A DNA stretch of 64,000 bases, from contig JARWSJ010000002.1 of the NCBI GenBank assembly GCA_029906195.1, forward strand, positions 434,001-498,000, given 5' to 3'. Position numbers and translations under genes: made by a program. The DNA comes from Chitinophagaceae bacterium 26-R-25. GTDB lineage: Bacteria; Bacteroidota; Bacteroidia; Chitinophagales; Chitinophagaceae. Under the pieces are notes generated by a model that saw nothing but the letters and a program-made list of their open reading frames with translations, was not told the origin of the DNA and did not search any database. This document shows positions 17,891 through 26,880 of this stretch, in pieces; positions within the stretch are counted from its first letter, which is position 1, and every line of letters begins with the position of its first letter.

Positions 17891-18346
17891 ATGAAAGTAA
17901 TAACCCGTTTTGCCATTCTGTTAATGTGTATTGCCACCATTAATGTAAGTTGCTCTTCGTCTGCAGGATTGATGAGCACCCTCGCATCGAATCCAAATTT
18001 AAGCGGCATAAGCAGTCTCCTTAAAAGTGCCGGAGGTATAAGCAGTATTTTGGGCAGTAAAGGGCCCTACACATTGCTCGCCCCAACCAACGATGCACTG
18101 TCAAAACTGGGAGGTAACGTGGGAAGTGTGCAGGACCTGATGAAACCGGAGAATAAAAGCCAGCTCACCAACATGTTGCAACAATATGTGATTCCCGGAA
18201 ACGTAAGCGCTGATGATATCAAAGCAGGAACTGTAAAAAATGCTGCAGGCACACCATTAAACCTCGGAACCGCCGCACTGGGAGAAAGTATGAAGTCAAG
18301 CGATGGTGGAGTGGTGTATGTGATCAATAAATTATTGGGTCAGTAG
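17891..18346 (+). CDS. Fasciclin-domain lipoprotein
   Basis: This 151-residue protein has a lipoprotein signal (MKVITRFAILLMCIATINVSC). It holds one fasciclin domain: GPYTLLAPTNDALSKL near residues 58-73, then LTNMLQQYVIPGNVSADDI. Fasciclin domains mediate adhesion or matrix contact, so an envelope role is likely. The domain is on the short side, and its C-terminal strand (GGVVYVINKLL) is present. A REP-like palindrome lies 2 bp after the stop codon and a terminator follows. Confidence 0.85.
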   Translation: MKVITRFAILLMCIATINVSCSSSAGLMSTLASNPNLSGISSLLKSAGGISSILGSKGPYTLLAPTNDALSKLGGNVGSVQDLMKPENKSQLTNMLQQYVIPGNVSADDIKAGTVKNAAGTPLNLGTAALGESMKSSDGGVVYVINKLLGQ

Positions 18347-18348
18347 TA

Positions 18349-18369
18349 GAGATGCATTGAATGCGTCTT
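18349..18369 (+). repeat. REP-like palindrome, type 1, solitary copy
   Basis: GAGATGCAT-TGA-ATGCGTCTT forms a 9-bp stem with two G-T type pairs and loop TGA. It is the same element as the four copies around the RAYT gene at 42.7-43.6 kb. Confidence 0.7.
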
Positions 18370-18394
18370 CCGCTTCACCCCGATGCTGTAACAC

Positions 18395-18428
18395 AAAAAA
18401 AGAGACAATCACACATGTCTCTTTTTTA
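18395..18428 (+). terminator. Intrinsic terminator after the fasciclin gene
   Basis: The stem is AGAGACA with TGTCTCT, extended by A and T runs on both sides, loop of 8. The symmetric A/T runs mean it could act in both directions. Confidence 0.75.
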
Positions 18429-18500
18429 ATTCAAAAGTCAAAAGTAAAAATTCAAAAGGAGCACCCGTGGTTTTGAATTTTTACTTTTGACTTTTTACTT
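18429..18500. repeat. Inverted repeat, AAAAGTCAAAAGTAAAAATT type (family E)
   Basis: The left arm is at 18429-18458 and the right arm, its reverse complement, at 18472-18500. The loop is about 13 bp. It fills the gap between the fasciclin gene and the M32 peptidase gene. Confidence 0.8.
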
Positions 18501-18504
18501 CAAC

Positions 18505-18520
18505 TGCGATTCGCCCCTAC
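18505..18520 (-). repeat. Half of a type 2 REP-like palindrome
   Basis: The reverse complement reads GTAGGGGCGAATCGCA, identical to the first 16 bases of the full palindrome at 22557. The other half is missing. Confidence 0.5.
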
Positions 18521-20010
18521 GGCGTGTAAATGCCGGTATATTTCGCCCTGGCATATTTCATAAAATGATCAATGTTCAACGGCTCACCGGTTACGCGCTC
18601 ACACAATTGCTCACTTGTAAACTTGCGACCATACTGGTGTATGTTTGTACGTAGCCATTGCAATAGTGGTGCAAAATTGCCCGCGACAATTTCATTTTGC
18701 AGTTCTTTAAGTTGTGATGAAGCGGTGTTAAAAAACTGCGCAGCATACAAACTACCCAAACTATAAGTTGGAAAATAACCGAAGCTTCCGTGACTCCAAT
18801 GCACGTCCTGCAGGCAACCACGCTTGTCATCCGGCACATCAACGCCAAGGTATTTTTTGTATTGCTCATTCCAGTAAGCCGGAATGTCTTTTACCGTAAT
18901 GCTGTTCTCCATCAATTTTTTCTCCAGCTCGTAGCGGATGATCACATGAAAGTGATAGGTTAATTCATCGGCCTCTGTTCTTATCAGCGAAGGCTGCACT
19001 TTGTTGATGGAACGGTAAAACTGTTCTGTAGAAACCTTTTGCATCTCAGTTGGGAAATAAGATTTCAGCAAAGGGAACATGTATTTGCAAAAAGAAAAAC
19101 TTCTGCCCACATTATTTTCCCAAAGCCTTGATTGAGATTCGTGAATGCTCAACGAAGCATATTCGCCTAATGGCAAGCCATATTCTTTTGCCGGCAATCC
19201 TTGCTCGTATAGGCCGTGGCCAAGCTCATGAATACAGCTCCACGTCATGTTGCTGATATCTTTTTCATCAATGCGTGTTGTTAAACGCACATCCTCGCTG
19301 CTGAAATTCGTAGTGAACGGATGCTCGGAAATATCCTGGCGGCCCGCTTCAAAATCAAACTGCATTTCTTTTAGCAACTGCATGCTGAATTTCCACTGTT
19401 GATTTTTATCAAAATGCTGTTGTAGAAAATGATCATCAACTTGCGGCTGCTTTCCCACTTCATCAATCAATTCTTTTAGTGGCTGGCGGATATTATTAAA
19501 AACAGGATCGATCATTGCCACAGTCGCACCGCGCTCATATTGATTCAGTAATGCATTGTAAAGATGATCCTCGTAACCAAGATAATTTGCTTCCTGTTTT
19601 TTCAGATCTACCAGTTTGGAAAGACTCTCTTCGAATATGCCGAACTTATTTTGCTTTCTTGCATCCAGCCAAAACTGGTAGCTCTGTGAAATAGCTTCGC
19701 TCATTTGTCTTACAAAGCTTCCCGGCAGTTTCTTTTGCTGGTTAATATCATAAAGACTCAGTTCAATATTTTTTCTTTCATCTTCACTCAAATTTTTATC
19801 CTGCTGCAGTTTTTCGAGCAGTGAATCCAGCGCAGGGTCCGTTTGCATGTTATGGGCAACTTCGCTTAATGTTGCAACCTGTCGGGCACGTGTGGCGGCA
19901 CTTTTCGCCGGCATATAAGTTTCCTGGTCCCACTGAAGCACGGCCAAAGAATACCTTACATCTGCTATTTGCTGCAATTTTTCGCGATACGTATCATATA
20001 GATTGGGCAT
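18517..20010 (-). CDS. M32 family metallocarboxypeptidase
   Basis: This 497-residue cytoplasmic enzyme is of normal length for thermostable carboxypeptidase 1 (Taq type). The zinc site HELGH lies near residue 262 (WSCIHELGHGLYEQGL) and is followed by SIHESQSRLWEN, the family signature with the third ligand Glu. The N-terminus (LQQIADVRYSLAVLQWDQETYMP) is also typical. It should remove C-terminal residues from peptides. It is a single gene, transcribed away from the MG2-type protein gene at 20141. Confidence 0.93.
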   Translation of the reverse strand: MPNLYDTYREKLQQIADVRYSLAVLQWDQETYMPAKSAATRARQVATLSEVAHNMQTDPALDSLLEKLQQDKNLSEDERKNIELSLYDINQQKKLPGSFVRQMSEAISQSYQFWLDARKQNKFGIFEESLSKLVDLKKQEANYLGYEDHLYNALLNQYERGATVAMIDPVFNNIRQPLKELIDEVGKQPQVDDHFLQQHFDKNQQWKFSMQLLKEMQFDFEAGRQDISEHPFTTNFSSEDVRLTTRIDEKDISNMTWSCIHELGHGLYEQGLPAKEYGLPLGEYASLSIHESQSRLWENNVGRSFSFCKYMFPLLKSYFPTEMQKVSTEQFYRSINKVQPSLIRTEADELTYHFHVIIRYELEKKLMENSITVKDIPAYWNEQYKKYLGVDVPDDKRGCLQDVHWSHGSFGYFPTYSLGSLYAAQFFNTASSQLKELQNEIVAGNFAPLLQWLRTNIHQYGRKFTSEQLCERVTGEPLNIDHFMKYARAKYTGIYTP

Positions 20011-20140
20011 AATTCAAGTTTTAACGGTAATAAAGCAAGCAAAAAAATTGCTATTGTTGAAATATCTTGTTAACGTAAATTGCGTTTCAACACAAAAATA
20101 TATCTTCAACCCTTAGTTTGTTTACCAACTTGAAGCTATT

Positions 20141-22546
20141 ATGATTCAAAAACTTATAAAGTCTTTAGCGATAATTTGCCTCCTGATAATTCCTGGTCGC
20201 ATGTTTGCCCAGCGATTCGACTCATTGATGATGATGTACGGCGATCGCTACCCCGTGGAAAGGGCGCACGTACATTTCGACAAGAACTACTACAATGCCG
20301 GCGAAACCATTTGGTTCAAAGCATATTTAATGAGCGGCTTGTGGCCATCTACCATAAGCACCAATATGTACTTTGACCTGGTTGATGATAATGGCAACGT
20401 GCTCAACTCAAAGGTGGCGCCCATCATAGAATCATCTGCCATGGGAAGTTTTGACATCGCGCCCAACTATACAAAATCCGTATTGTACGTAAAGGCATAT
20501 ACGCGCTGGCAGTTGAATTTCGATACTGCATTTTTATTTACCAAAGCCATTAAGATCGTTAATAAAGGTGCTTCCGGAAAACCAGAGAGGGCCACTGCTG
20601 TATCGATTCGTTTTTTCCCCGAAGGTGGTGACATGGTGAACGGCATAGAATCCGTAGTAGCATTCAAAGCAGTTGATAACAATGGATATCCTGTAAACAT
20701 TTACGGCAACATCGTAAGTTCTGCGGGACAAAAAGTTGCTGCGTTCAAATCCATTCATGATGGCATGGGAAGTGTAACACTTACACCCCAGGCCAATACT
20801 ACTTACAAAGCTGTTTGGAAAGATGTTTTCGGCAAAGATCAATCCGTTGACCTGCCCGCTGCAAAAAGTAATGGAGCCGTAATAAAAATTTCTGACGGAC
20901 TGGATACAAAAAACTTTACCATCAGAAGATCAGCAGGTGGGGGTGATGCGCTTAACACAATGCACATCGTTGCCATGATGAACCAGCAGGTCGTGTACAT
21001 GGCGAACCTTCACGTGAAAGAAGGCGGAGAAATGACAGGTGAAATTCCATCCACTCAGATGCCAAGTTGTATAATGCAACTTACCTTGTTTGATGCAGAC
21101 TGGAAACCAGTGGCCGAAAGAATAACATTTGTTGACAACAACGACTATCAGTTTGATGCAAATGTTCGCAAGAAATCCATACAACTAACCAAGCGCGGAA
21201 AAAATGAAATTGACATAGAAGTAGATGATACCGTAAAAAGCAATCTTTCCGTTTCTGTTACCGACGCTGATTTGTATCAGCCTAAAATGGAAGACGACAA
21301 CATCGTGTCCCGCTTTTTGCTGACGAGCGAATTGAGAGGAAACATTTATCACCCGTTCTATTATTTTTCCAATCCGAGTGACAGTGTAAAAAACCATCGT
21401 GACCTTGTAATGCTTACCAACGGCTGGCGCAGATACAATTGGGATAAGATTATGGCGAAAAATTTCCCGTCATTAAAATATCAGCCTGACAAATTTCTTT
21501 CACTTAATGGACAAGCATACGGCGTTTCTCAAAGCAGGTTTAAGAAGGGTGAAATGATGAACGCGATCCTTCAAATGCCGGATTCATCCAAACAAATGTT
21601 TTTCCTCGAACTTGATTCCACCGGACGATTCAATACCGAGGGTTTGGTCTTCTTTGGGAAAGCCAATCTTTACTATACGTTCAATAAAAACAGTGCACTG
21701 GCAGAGAGAGCATCGCTTCGTCTAGACAATGGCCTGGTTAAAGGAAGTACGAACATAGCGATTGATAAAACGCTTTTAGCAGGTGTGAGCTTGCCTGATA
21801 GCAACGCTTTGCGTCAGAGTTATCTCGTTGGCCAGGGCTATATAAATGCCGGAAAAGACAGAGATAAAAAAACGCAAATGCTGCAGGAGGTAGTTGTAAA
21901 AGGTAAGGTGCGTTCTGAAAAAGAAAAGCTTGATGACAAGTACGCAAACGGTTTGTTTAAGGGCGGAGATGGTTACAGCTTTGACCCGGCCAATGACCCC
22001 TTTGCGACCAGCGCTTATTCCATCTTTACATATCTGCAGGGTAAAGTACCCGGGTTAATGATCAACACAAGTGGGGGGACTACTACTCTCACCTGGCGCG
22101 GAGGCGCGCCGGGCCTGTATCTGGATGAAATGTCAACAGACGCTGAACAAATCCAGAACATCCCAATGACCGACGTTGCATACATCAAAGTTTTCCGCCC
22201 GCCGTTTATGGGCACAGGCGGAGGAAACGGAGGTATCGCCATCTATACGAAGAGAGGCGGTGGTGCGAGCACAGCCAACATTAAAGGTCTTGAGTCCTCT
22301 ACAATCCTGGGGTATTCTGACTTCAAAGAATTCTCTTCTCCGAACTATGCGGTGGAATCACCTTTGGATGCAATTGATGATTTGCGCACAACCCTTTACT
22401 GGAAACCATATATCCTGCTGGATAAGGTTACCAAAAGAGCAACCATTCAATTTTACAACAACGATATTTCAAAAAGATTGCGCATCACAATTGAAGGCGT
22501 GTCAGAAACAGGCAAGCTGATGCACACAGAAGAGATAATTCAGTAA
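20141..22546 (+). CDS. Exported MG2-like protein with a TonB-receptor plug-like domain but no barrel
   Basis: The product is 801 residues with a signal peptide ending RMFAQ. Residues about 30-140 (YPVERAHVHFDKNYYNAGETIWFKAYL) resemble the MG2-type beta-sandwich of alpha-2-macroglobulin-like proteins. From about residue 585 it carries LQEVVVKGKV, then a plug-like segment with YLQGKVPGLMI, LYLDEM, IPMTDVAYIKVFR and GGIAIYTKRGG, as in SusC-type receptors. The 22-strand barrel is absent: only about 90 residues follow. Such proteins are widespread and mostly unnamed in Bacteroidota. It probably acts in the periplasm or at the outer membrane; the role is unknown. Confidence 0.8.
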   Translation: MIQKLIKSLAIICLLIIPGRMFAQRFDSLMMMYGDRYPVERAHVHFDKNYYNAGETIWFKAYLMSGLWPSTISTNMYFDLVDDNGNVLNSKVAPIIESSAMGSFDIAPNYTKSVLYVKAYTRWQLNFDTAFLFTKAIKIVNKGASGKPERATAVSIRFFPEGGDMVNGIESVVAFKAVDNNGYPVNIYGNIVSSAGQKVAAFKSIHDGMGSVTLTPQANTTYKAVWKDVFGKDQSVDLPAAKSNGAVIKISDGLDTKNFTIRRSAGGGDALNTMHIVAMMNQQVVYMANLHVKEGGEMTGEIPSTQMPSCIMQLTLFDADWKPVAERITFVDNNDYQFDANVRKKSIQLTKRGKNEIDIEVDDTVKSNLSVSVTDADLYQPKMEDDNIVSRFLLTSELRGNIYHPFYYFSNPSDSVKNHRDLVMLTNGWRRYNWDKIMAKNFPSLKYQPDKFLSLNGQAYGVSQSRFKKGEMMNAILQMPDSSKQMFFLELDSTGRFNTEGLVFFGKANLYYTFNKNSALAERASLRLDNGLVKGSTNIAIDKTLLAGVSLPDSNALRQSYLVGQGYINAGKDRDKKTQMLQEVVVKGKVRSEKEKLDDKYANGLFKGGDGYSFDPANDPFATSAYSIFTYLQGKVPGLMINTSGGTTTLTWRGGAPGLYLDEMSTDAEQIQNIPMTDVAYIKVFRPPFMGTGGGNGGIAIYTKRGGGASTANIKGLESSTILGYSDFKEFSSPNYAVESPLDAIDDLRTTLYWKPYILLDKVTKRATIQFYNNDISKRLRITIEGVSETGKLMHTEEIIQ

Positions 22547-22556
22547 GCAGAGTGCG

Positions 22557-22580
22557 TAGGGGCGAATCGCATTCGCCCTG
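22557..22580 (+). repeat. REP-like palindrome, type 2
   Basis: GGGCGAAT-CGC-ATTCGCCC is an 8-bp perfect stem with a 3-base loop, 10 bp after the stop of the preceding gene. Confidence 0.65.
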
Positions 22581-22603
22581 CAAACATCCGCTGTCGCATA
22601 AAA

Positions 22604-22693
22604 AGTTGTTAGTTGATAGTTGATAGTTGTTAGATTTTATTTTCGAATAGTCGTTATTCAAGTCTAACAACCAACAACTATCAACTAACAACT
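22604..22693. repeat. Inverted repeat, family B copy 1 (GTTAGTTGATAGTTGTT type)
   Basis: The left arm is at 22604-22634 and the right arm at 22663-22693 (reverse complement). The loop holds GAATAGTCGTTATTCAAGTC, which recurs in altered form in the copies at 22707 and 30930. Confidence 0.85.
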
Positions 22694-22706
22694 TTCTTAT
22701 TTTTGG

Positions 22707-22781
22707 GCTGTTAGGTTCTTAATAGTGAATGATCGTTATTAAAGCCTAACAACCATCAACTAACAACGAACAACTCTCAAC
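22707..22781. repeat. Inverted repeat, family B copy 2, left arm shortened
   Basis: The right arm (AACAACCATCAACTAACAAC) is like copy 1, and the centre GAATGATCGTTATTAAAGCC is related to its loop. Only a short left arm (CTGTTAGG) is visible. The right arm runs up to the start codon of the Nif3 gene. Confidence 0.65.
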
Positions 22782-22782
22782 C

Positions 22783-23880
22783 ATGAAGATCGCCGACATC
22801 ATTTCCATCCTCGAACAAAATGCAGATCCCTTTTACCAGGAATCTTACGACAATGCCGGCCTCATTACAGGTTCTTCGGGTTGGGATTGTACAGGCGTTC
22901 TGGTCACGCTTGATGCGACAGAGGCAATAGTGAACGAGGCCATCGAAAGAAAGGTAAATCTTATTGTGGCTCACCATCCGATTGTATTTGGCGGCCTCAA
23001 AAAAATAAACGGAAAAAATTACGTTGAAAAAACGGTCATCGCTGCGATCAAAAATGATATTGCTATTTATGCCATTCATACCAACCTCGATAACGTGGTG
23101 GATGGTGTAAACGGGAAGATTGCTGAAATGCTGGGCCTTACTAATGTTTCCATTTTACTGCCCAAACAAAATACGCTTAAGAAATTGTACACCTTTGTGC
23201 CTGTTGCGCAAGCTGAAGATGTACGCAACGCTATTTTCAAAGCTGGTGGCGGACATATCGGCAATTATAGCGAATGCAGCTATTCTGCTGAGGGAAACGG
23301 AACTTTCAAGGCACAGGAAGGCACCGATCCTTATGTTGGGAAAATAGGAGAGCGTCATACAGAATCCGAGCTTAAGCTCGAGGTCATTTTCCCTGCTTAC
23401 CTCGAAAATACCGTCGTAAAAGCCATGAAAAAGGCACACCCTTACGAGGAAGTTGCTTACGATGTGGTTTCGCTGGCCAACCCGAATATCCAGATCGGAT
23501 CGGGAATTATCGGCGAATTGGCTGAGCCGATGGAGGAAAACGCCTTTCTCAGCCGGATCAAGTCCGTTTTTAAGGTTCCGGTGGTAAAACATACGAAATT
23601 GACAGACCAGAAGGTAAAGAAAGTGGCGGTCTGCGGTGGAGCAGGTAGTTTCCTGATTAACAAGGCTTTAGCTTCCGGCGCAGACTTCTATATAACCGCA
23701 GACGTGAAATATCACGAATTTTTTGATGCGAATGACCGGATGGTTTTGGCAGATGTTGGTCATTTTGAGAGCGAACAGTACACGATTGACCTATTATATA
23801 TTATATTACAGCAAAATTTTCCTAACTTTGCCGTCCTTAAAACGAATTTATCCACCAATCCGGTGAGTTATTTCTTTTAA
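22783..23880 (+). CDS. Nif3-like dinuclear metal centre protein
   Basis: The product is 365 residues. Metal ligands are visible in VAHHPIVFGG (about residue 65), IHTNLDN (about 105) and, near the C-terminus, DVGHFESEQY. The central region (about 130-230, KKLYTFVPVAQAEDVRNAIFKAGGGHIGNYSEC) is the PII/CutA-like insert of the long-form family. Members form hexamers with a two-metal site; the substrate is not settled. The zinc-ribbon gene starts 30 bp downstream on the same strand, a pairing seen in many Bacteroidota, so the two are probably co-transcribed. Confidence 0.93.
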   Translation: MKIADIISILEQNADPFYQESYDNAGLITGSSGWDCTGVLVTLDATEAIVNEAIERKVNLIVAHHPIVFGGLKKINGKNYVEKTVIAAIKNDIAIYAIHTNLDNVVDGVNGKIAEMLGLTNVSILLPKQNTLKKLYTFVPVAQAEDVRNAIFKAGGGHIGNYSECSYSAEGNGTFKAQEGTDPYVGKIGERHTESELKLEVIFPAYLENTVVKAMKKAHPYEEVAYDVVSLANPNIQIGSGIIGELAEPMEENAFLSRIKSVFKVPVVKHTKLTDQKVKKVAVCGGAGSFLINKALASGADFYITADVKYHEFFDANDRMVLADVGHFESEQYTIDLLYIILQQNFPNFAVLKTNLSTNPVSYFF

Positions 23881-23910
23881 GACCACAAACTTCAAACTTC
23901 AAAATAATAT

Positions 23911-24666
23911 ATGGCAACTGTAAAAGATTTCTCAGTTGAAGAAAAATTAACCGCAATGGTTACGCTTCAGAAAATTGATTCCAAGCTGGATGAACTCCAG
24001 GTGTTGAAAGGGGAATTGCCAATGGAAGTAAGTGACCTGGAAGATGAAATAACAGGCTTAAACGCTCGTCAGACAAGAGTAGAGGAAGAGATCAACGGTA
24101 TAAATGAATTTATTGCAGGCAAAAAAAATGCGATAAAAGAATCTGAAGAGCTGATCAAAAAATACGAAAAGCAAAGCACTAACGTAAAGAACAGCCGTGA
24201 ATTTGAGGCGATCAATAAAGAAATTGAAATGCAGCAGCTTGAAGTAAAGCTTGCTGAAAAGCACATCAAAGACGCTCAGGAAGAAACTACTGACAAGGTA
24301 ATTGCTCTTGACAAAGCAAAAAAAGCGCTGAACTCCAAAGAAAACGTTCTTAAGCACAAAAAAGACGAGCTTGAGAAAATCATCGCTACAACTGAAAAAG
24401 AAGAAAAACACTACAACAAATTATCTGCTGAAGCACGTGAAAAAGTAGATGAGCGTTTGTTGAACTCTTACGATCGTATTCGCAAAAACTACCGCAACGG
24501 TTTGGCAGTAGTTCCGGTAGAAAGAGATGCTTGCGGTGGTTGCTTTAACGCAATTCCTCCTCAACGTCAGAGCGAGATCAAACAACGCAAAAAAATCATC
24601 GTTTGCGAAAACTGCGGCCGCGTATTGGTTGACAGAGATCTGAACGATACTATAGAAGTGAAATAA
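23911..24666 (+). CDS. Coiled-coil protein with C-terminal C4 zinc ribbon
   Basis: This 251-residue protein is a long charged coiled coil from about residue 10 to 190 (Lys/Glu heptads) followed by a zinc ribbon: CGGC at about 209 and CENCGR at about 232. This is the CT398/HP0958-like family, often the gene next to nif3. Related proteins bind nucleic acid or act as chaperones, but a role in this lineage is not established. A strong terminator follows directly. Confidence 0.88.
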   Translation: MATVKDFSVEEKLTAMVTLQKIDSKLDELQVLKGELPMEVSDLEDEITGLNARQTRVEEEINGINEFIAGKKNAIKESEELIKKYEKQSTNVKNSREFEAINKEIEMQQLEVKLAEKHIKDAQEETTDKVIALDKAKKALNSKENVLKHKKDELEKIIATTEKEEKHYNKLSAEAREKVDERLLNSYDRIRKNYRNGLAVVPVERDACGGCFNAIPPQRQSEIKQRKKIIVCENCGRVLVDRDLNDTIEVK

Positions 24667-24684
24667 GACATTCCCGATAATGAA

Positions 24685-24718
24685 AAAGCCCGATAGTAAT
24701 ATCGGGCTTTCTTTTTTA
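24685..24718 (+). terminator. Intrinsic terminator after the nif3/zinc-ribbon pair
   Basis: AAAGCCCGATA pairs with TATCGGGCTTT across a 4-base loop, followed by CTTTTTT. Confidence 0.9.
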
Positions 24719-24723
24719 TGCCT

Positions 24724-24798
24724 GCCCAATGCTCAATGCTTAACGCCCAACGCAGGGCGGTGCACCTAGCGTTGGGCGTTAGGCATTGGGCGTTAAGC
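24724..24798. repeat. Inverted repeat, CCAATGCTCAATGCTTAACG type (family I)
   Basis: The left arm 24726-24753 and right arm 24770-24798 are reverse complements built of short words (CAATGC, GCCCAACGC). It sits between two convergent genes. Single copy in this window. Confidence 0.8.
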
Positions 24799-26691
24799 TT
24801 ATTTGACCACCGGCAAAATCACTCCCGAGCTATTCCCCGCATCATGAAACACTCTGATCGTTGCCTTCTTAAAGTCGCTGTCTTTTGCTTCGTAAATATT
24901 CATGAATTGTTGCGGGTTGCGATCGAAGATCGGGAACCATGAACTTTGAATCTGGATCATCAATCTATGGCCTTTTTCAAATGTATGCGCAACATCAGGC
25001 AAAGTGAATTTTACCTTTTCAACTTTGTTTGGTTTGAAAGGTGCAGGCATTTCAAAACTATTGCGGAATTTTCCGCGCATAATTTCACCACGCACAAGCA
25101 TTTGATAACCGCCCATCGGATAAGAACCACCCACGCCTCTCGACGGTTGCGGTGCGTAATCCGGATATTTAAAGTCATCAGGAAAAACATCAATGATCTT
25201 CACAACAAAATCTGCATCAGTTGAGCTAAGGCTCACCAACAGATCTGCAATTACAGGTCCCGCCAAAGTCAGATTTTCGGTAAGCGGCGCTGTTTCAAAA
25301 GTTACCACATCAGGTCTGCGTGATGCAAAACGCTGGTCATCCGTCATGTATTCCCTTGTTCTTGAATAATGAACATCTTCCGTGTATGGAACAGGATGTG
25401 CAGGATCGCTTACATATTCGCTGAAACTATTGGTAGTAGCAGGTTTGCTCCAGGCCAAAGAACCGTCCGGCTGTAAATAAATCTCCTGGTTTTGCGCAGC
25501 GGCAGGAGGCCACTGGTCAAATGTTTTCCATTTGTTTTCACCACTAAAGAAAATAGTAGCTTCTGCCAAACGGGGATCATTTCCTTTGCCCTTCAAATAA
25601 TAATTGAAGAAAGGAATTTCAATATTGTTTTGATACCACTCACTTGTGCGGCTGCCGAATTTTACATTGCCCAGGTAAGAGCCATCTCCTCTTGACCATT
25701 GACCATGGAACCACGGCCCGATCACTAATTTGTTGTTGCTGTTCGGGCTTTGTTTTTCAATAGCTTTATACAGGTTCCATGCGCCATAGCAATCTTCTGC
25801 ATCAAACAAGCCACCCACAGTAAGCATTGCCGGCTTTACATCGTACATGCTCACACGTGCATTGCGTGCCTGCCACCATGCATCGTAGTTTGGATGCGCG
25901 AACATGTCCTTGAAAAATTTAATGCTATCACCAGCCAGCTTCGTCACATTGGACAAGCTGCCGATTTGCAAAAATCTGTCGTAATTATCCGAAGAACTCT
26001 GGAACGTGGAGGCGGGTCCTTTAGTAGTTGGTACAGGACGCGGATATCCGAATCCACCTAAATAAAACGCAATCCCGTCCATCAGGGCAAAAGCGCCGTT
26101 GTGGTGGAAATCATCTCCCATGAACCAATCCGTAACCGGCGCCTGCGGACTCACCGCTTTCAATGCCGGGTGCCCGGAAGCCGCGGCCATCGTGGAATAG
26201 AAGCCCGGATAGGAAATGCCCATCACGCCTACGTTTCCGTTGTTGCCATCAACATTTTTCACCATCCAGTCGATGGCATCATAAGTATCGCTGGCTTCAT
26301 CAATGTCCTTGCTTGTTTTTTTATCTTTAATAAAAGGGCGAACATCCACAAATTCTCCTTCGCTCATCCATCGGCCACGCACGTCCTGTATAATCACGAT
26401 ATAGTTTTCACGCATATAATATTTCCAGTGCGTGTCCCAGAAATTCCTGAACTTTTCGCCATAAGGAGAACAGGAATAGGGCGTACGGCCAAACAGGATC
26501 GGATGCTTTTCAGATGAATCTTTAGGAATGTAAATAGAAGTGAAAAGCTTGACACCGTCGCGCATTGGAATTAATTTTTCCACTTTGGTGTAGTTCTGCG
26601 TGATCCATGCAGAGTCCTGCTGGTTGGTCGTTTGCGCCGTTGCACAGACAGCCATCATCAGCATCATAAATGTTGCGGTCAGAATTCTCAT
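24799..26691 (-). CDS. CocE/NonD family exported serine hydrolase
   Basis: About 630 residues from the ATG at 26691, which begins the signal peptide MRILTATFMMLMMAVCATAQ; an ATG 27 bp upstream would add a less likely leader. The catalytic serine is in GISYPGFYS (about residue 159), preceded by the IVIQDVRGRWMSEGEF segment typical of the family. The C-terminal part (GPVIADLLVSLSSTDADFVVKIIDV, FEKGHRLMIQIQSSWFP) is the X-Pro dipeptidyl-peptidase C-terminal jelly roll. It hydrolyses acyl or peptide bonds outside the cytoplasm; the substrate cannot be told. No operon partner. Confidence 0.9.
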   Translation of the reverse strand: MRILTATFMMLMMAVCATAQTTNQQDSAWITQNYTKVEKLIPMRDGVKLFTSIYIPKDSSEKHPILFGRTPYSCSPYGEKFRNFWDTHWKYYMRENYIVIIQDVRGRWMSEGEFVDVRPFIKDKKTSKDIDEASDTYDAIDWMVKNVDGNNGNVGVMGISYPGFYSTMAAASGHPALKAVSPQAPVTDWFMGDDFHHNGAFALMDGIAFYLGGFGYPRPVPTTKGPASTFQSSSDNYDRFLQIGSLSNVTKLAGDSIKFFKDMFAHPNYDAWWQARNARVSMYDVKPAMLTVGGLFDAEDCYGAWNLYKAIEKQSPNSNNKLVIGPWFHGQWSRGDGSYLGNVKFGSRTSEWYQNNIEIPFFNYYLKGKGNDPRLAEATIFFSGENKWKTFDQWPPAAAQNQEIYLQPDGSLAWSKPATTNSFSEYVSDPAHPVPYTEDVHYSRTREYMTDDQRFASRRPDVVTFETAPLTENLTLAGPVIADLLVSLSSTDADFVVKIIDVFPDDFKYPDYAPQPSRGVGGSYPMGGYQMLVRGEIMRGKFRNSFEMPAPFKPNKVEKVKFTLPDVAHTFEKGHRLMIQIQSSWFPIFDRNPQQFMNIYEAKDSDFKKATIRVFHDAGNSSGVILPVVK

Positions 26692-26718
26692 GTTGGTTGA
26701 TTGTTTGCTAAGGGGCAA

Positions 26719-26845
26719 ATTAATAATTAATAATTAAGAATTAATAGATGTGACCCTTCAACATATTATTTGCCTTTCGCCTCGTCACTACTCATTTCGC
26801 GGACTGCCTAATAATTATTCTTTATTAATTATTAATTATTAATTG
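26719..26845. repeat. Inverted repeat, AATTAATAATTAATAATTAA type (family H)
   Basis: The left arm is at 26719-26747 and the right arm at about 26808-26845. It lies between divergent genes, so it covers both upstream regions. Confidence 0.7.
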
Positions 26846-26880
26846 GCTTTGTATATTGCGCCCACTTAAAACCCTTTATC

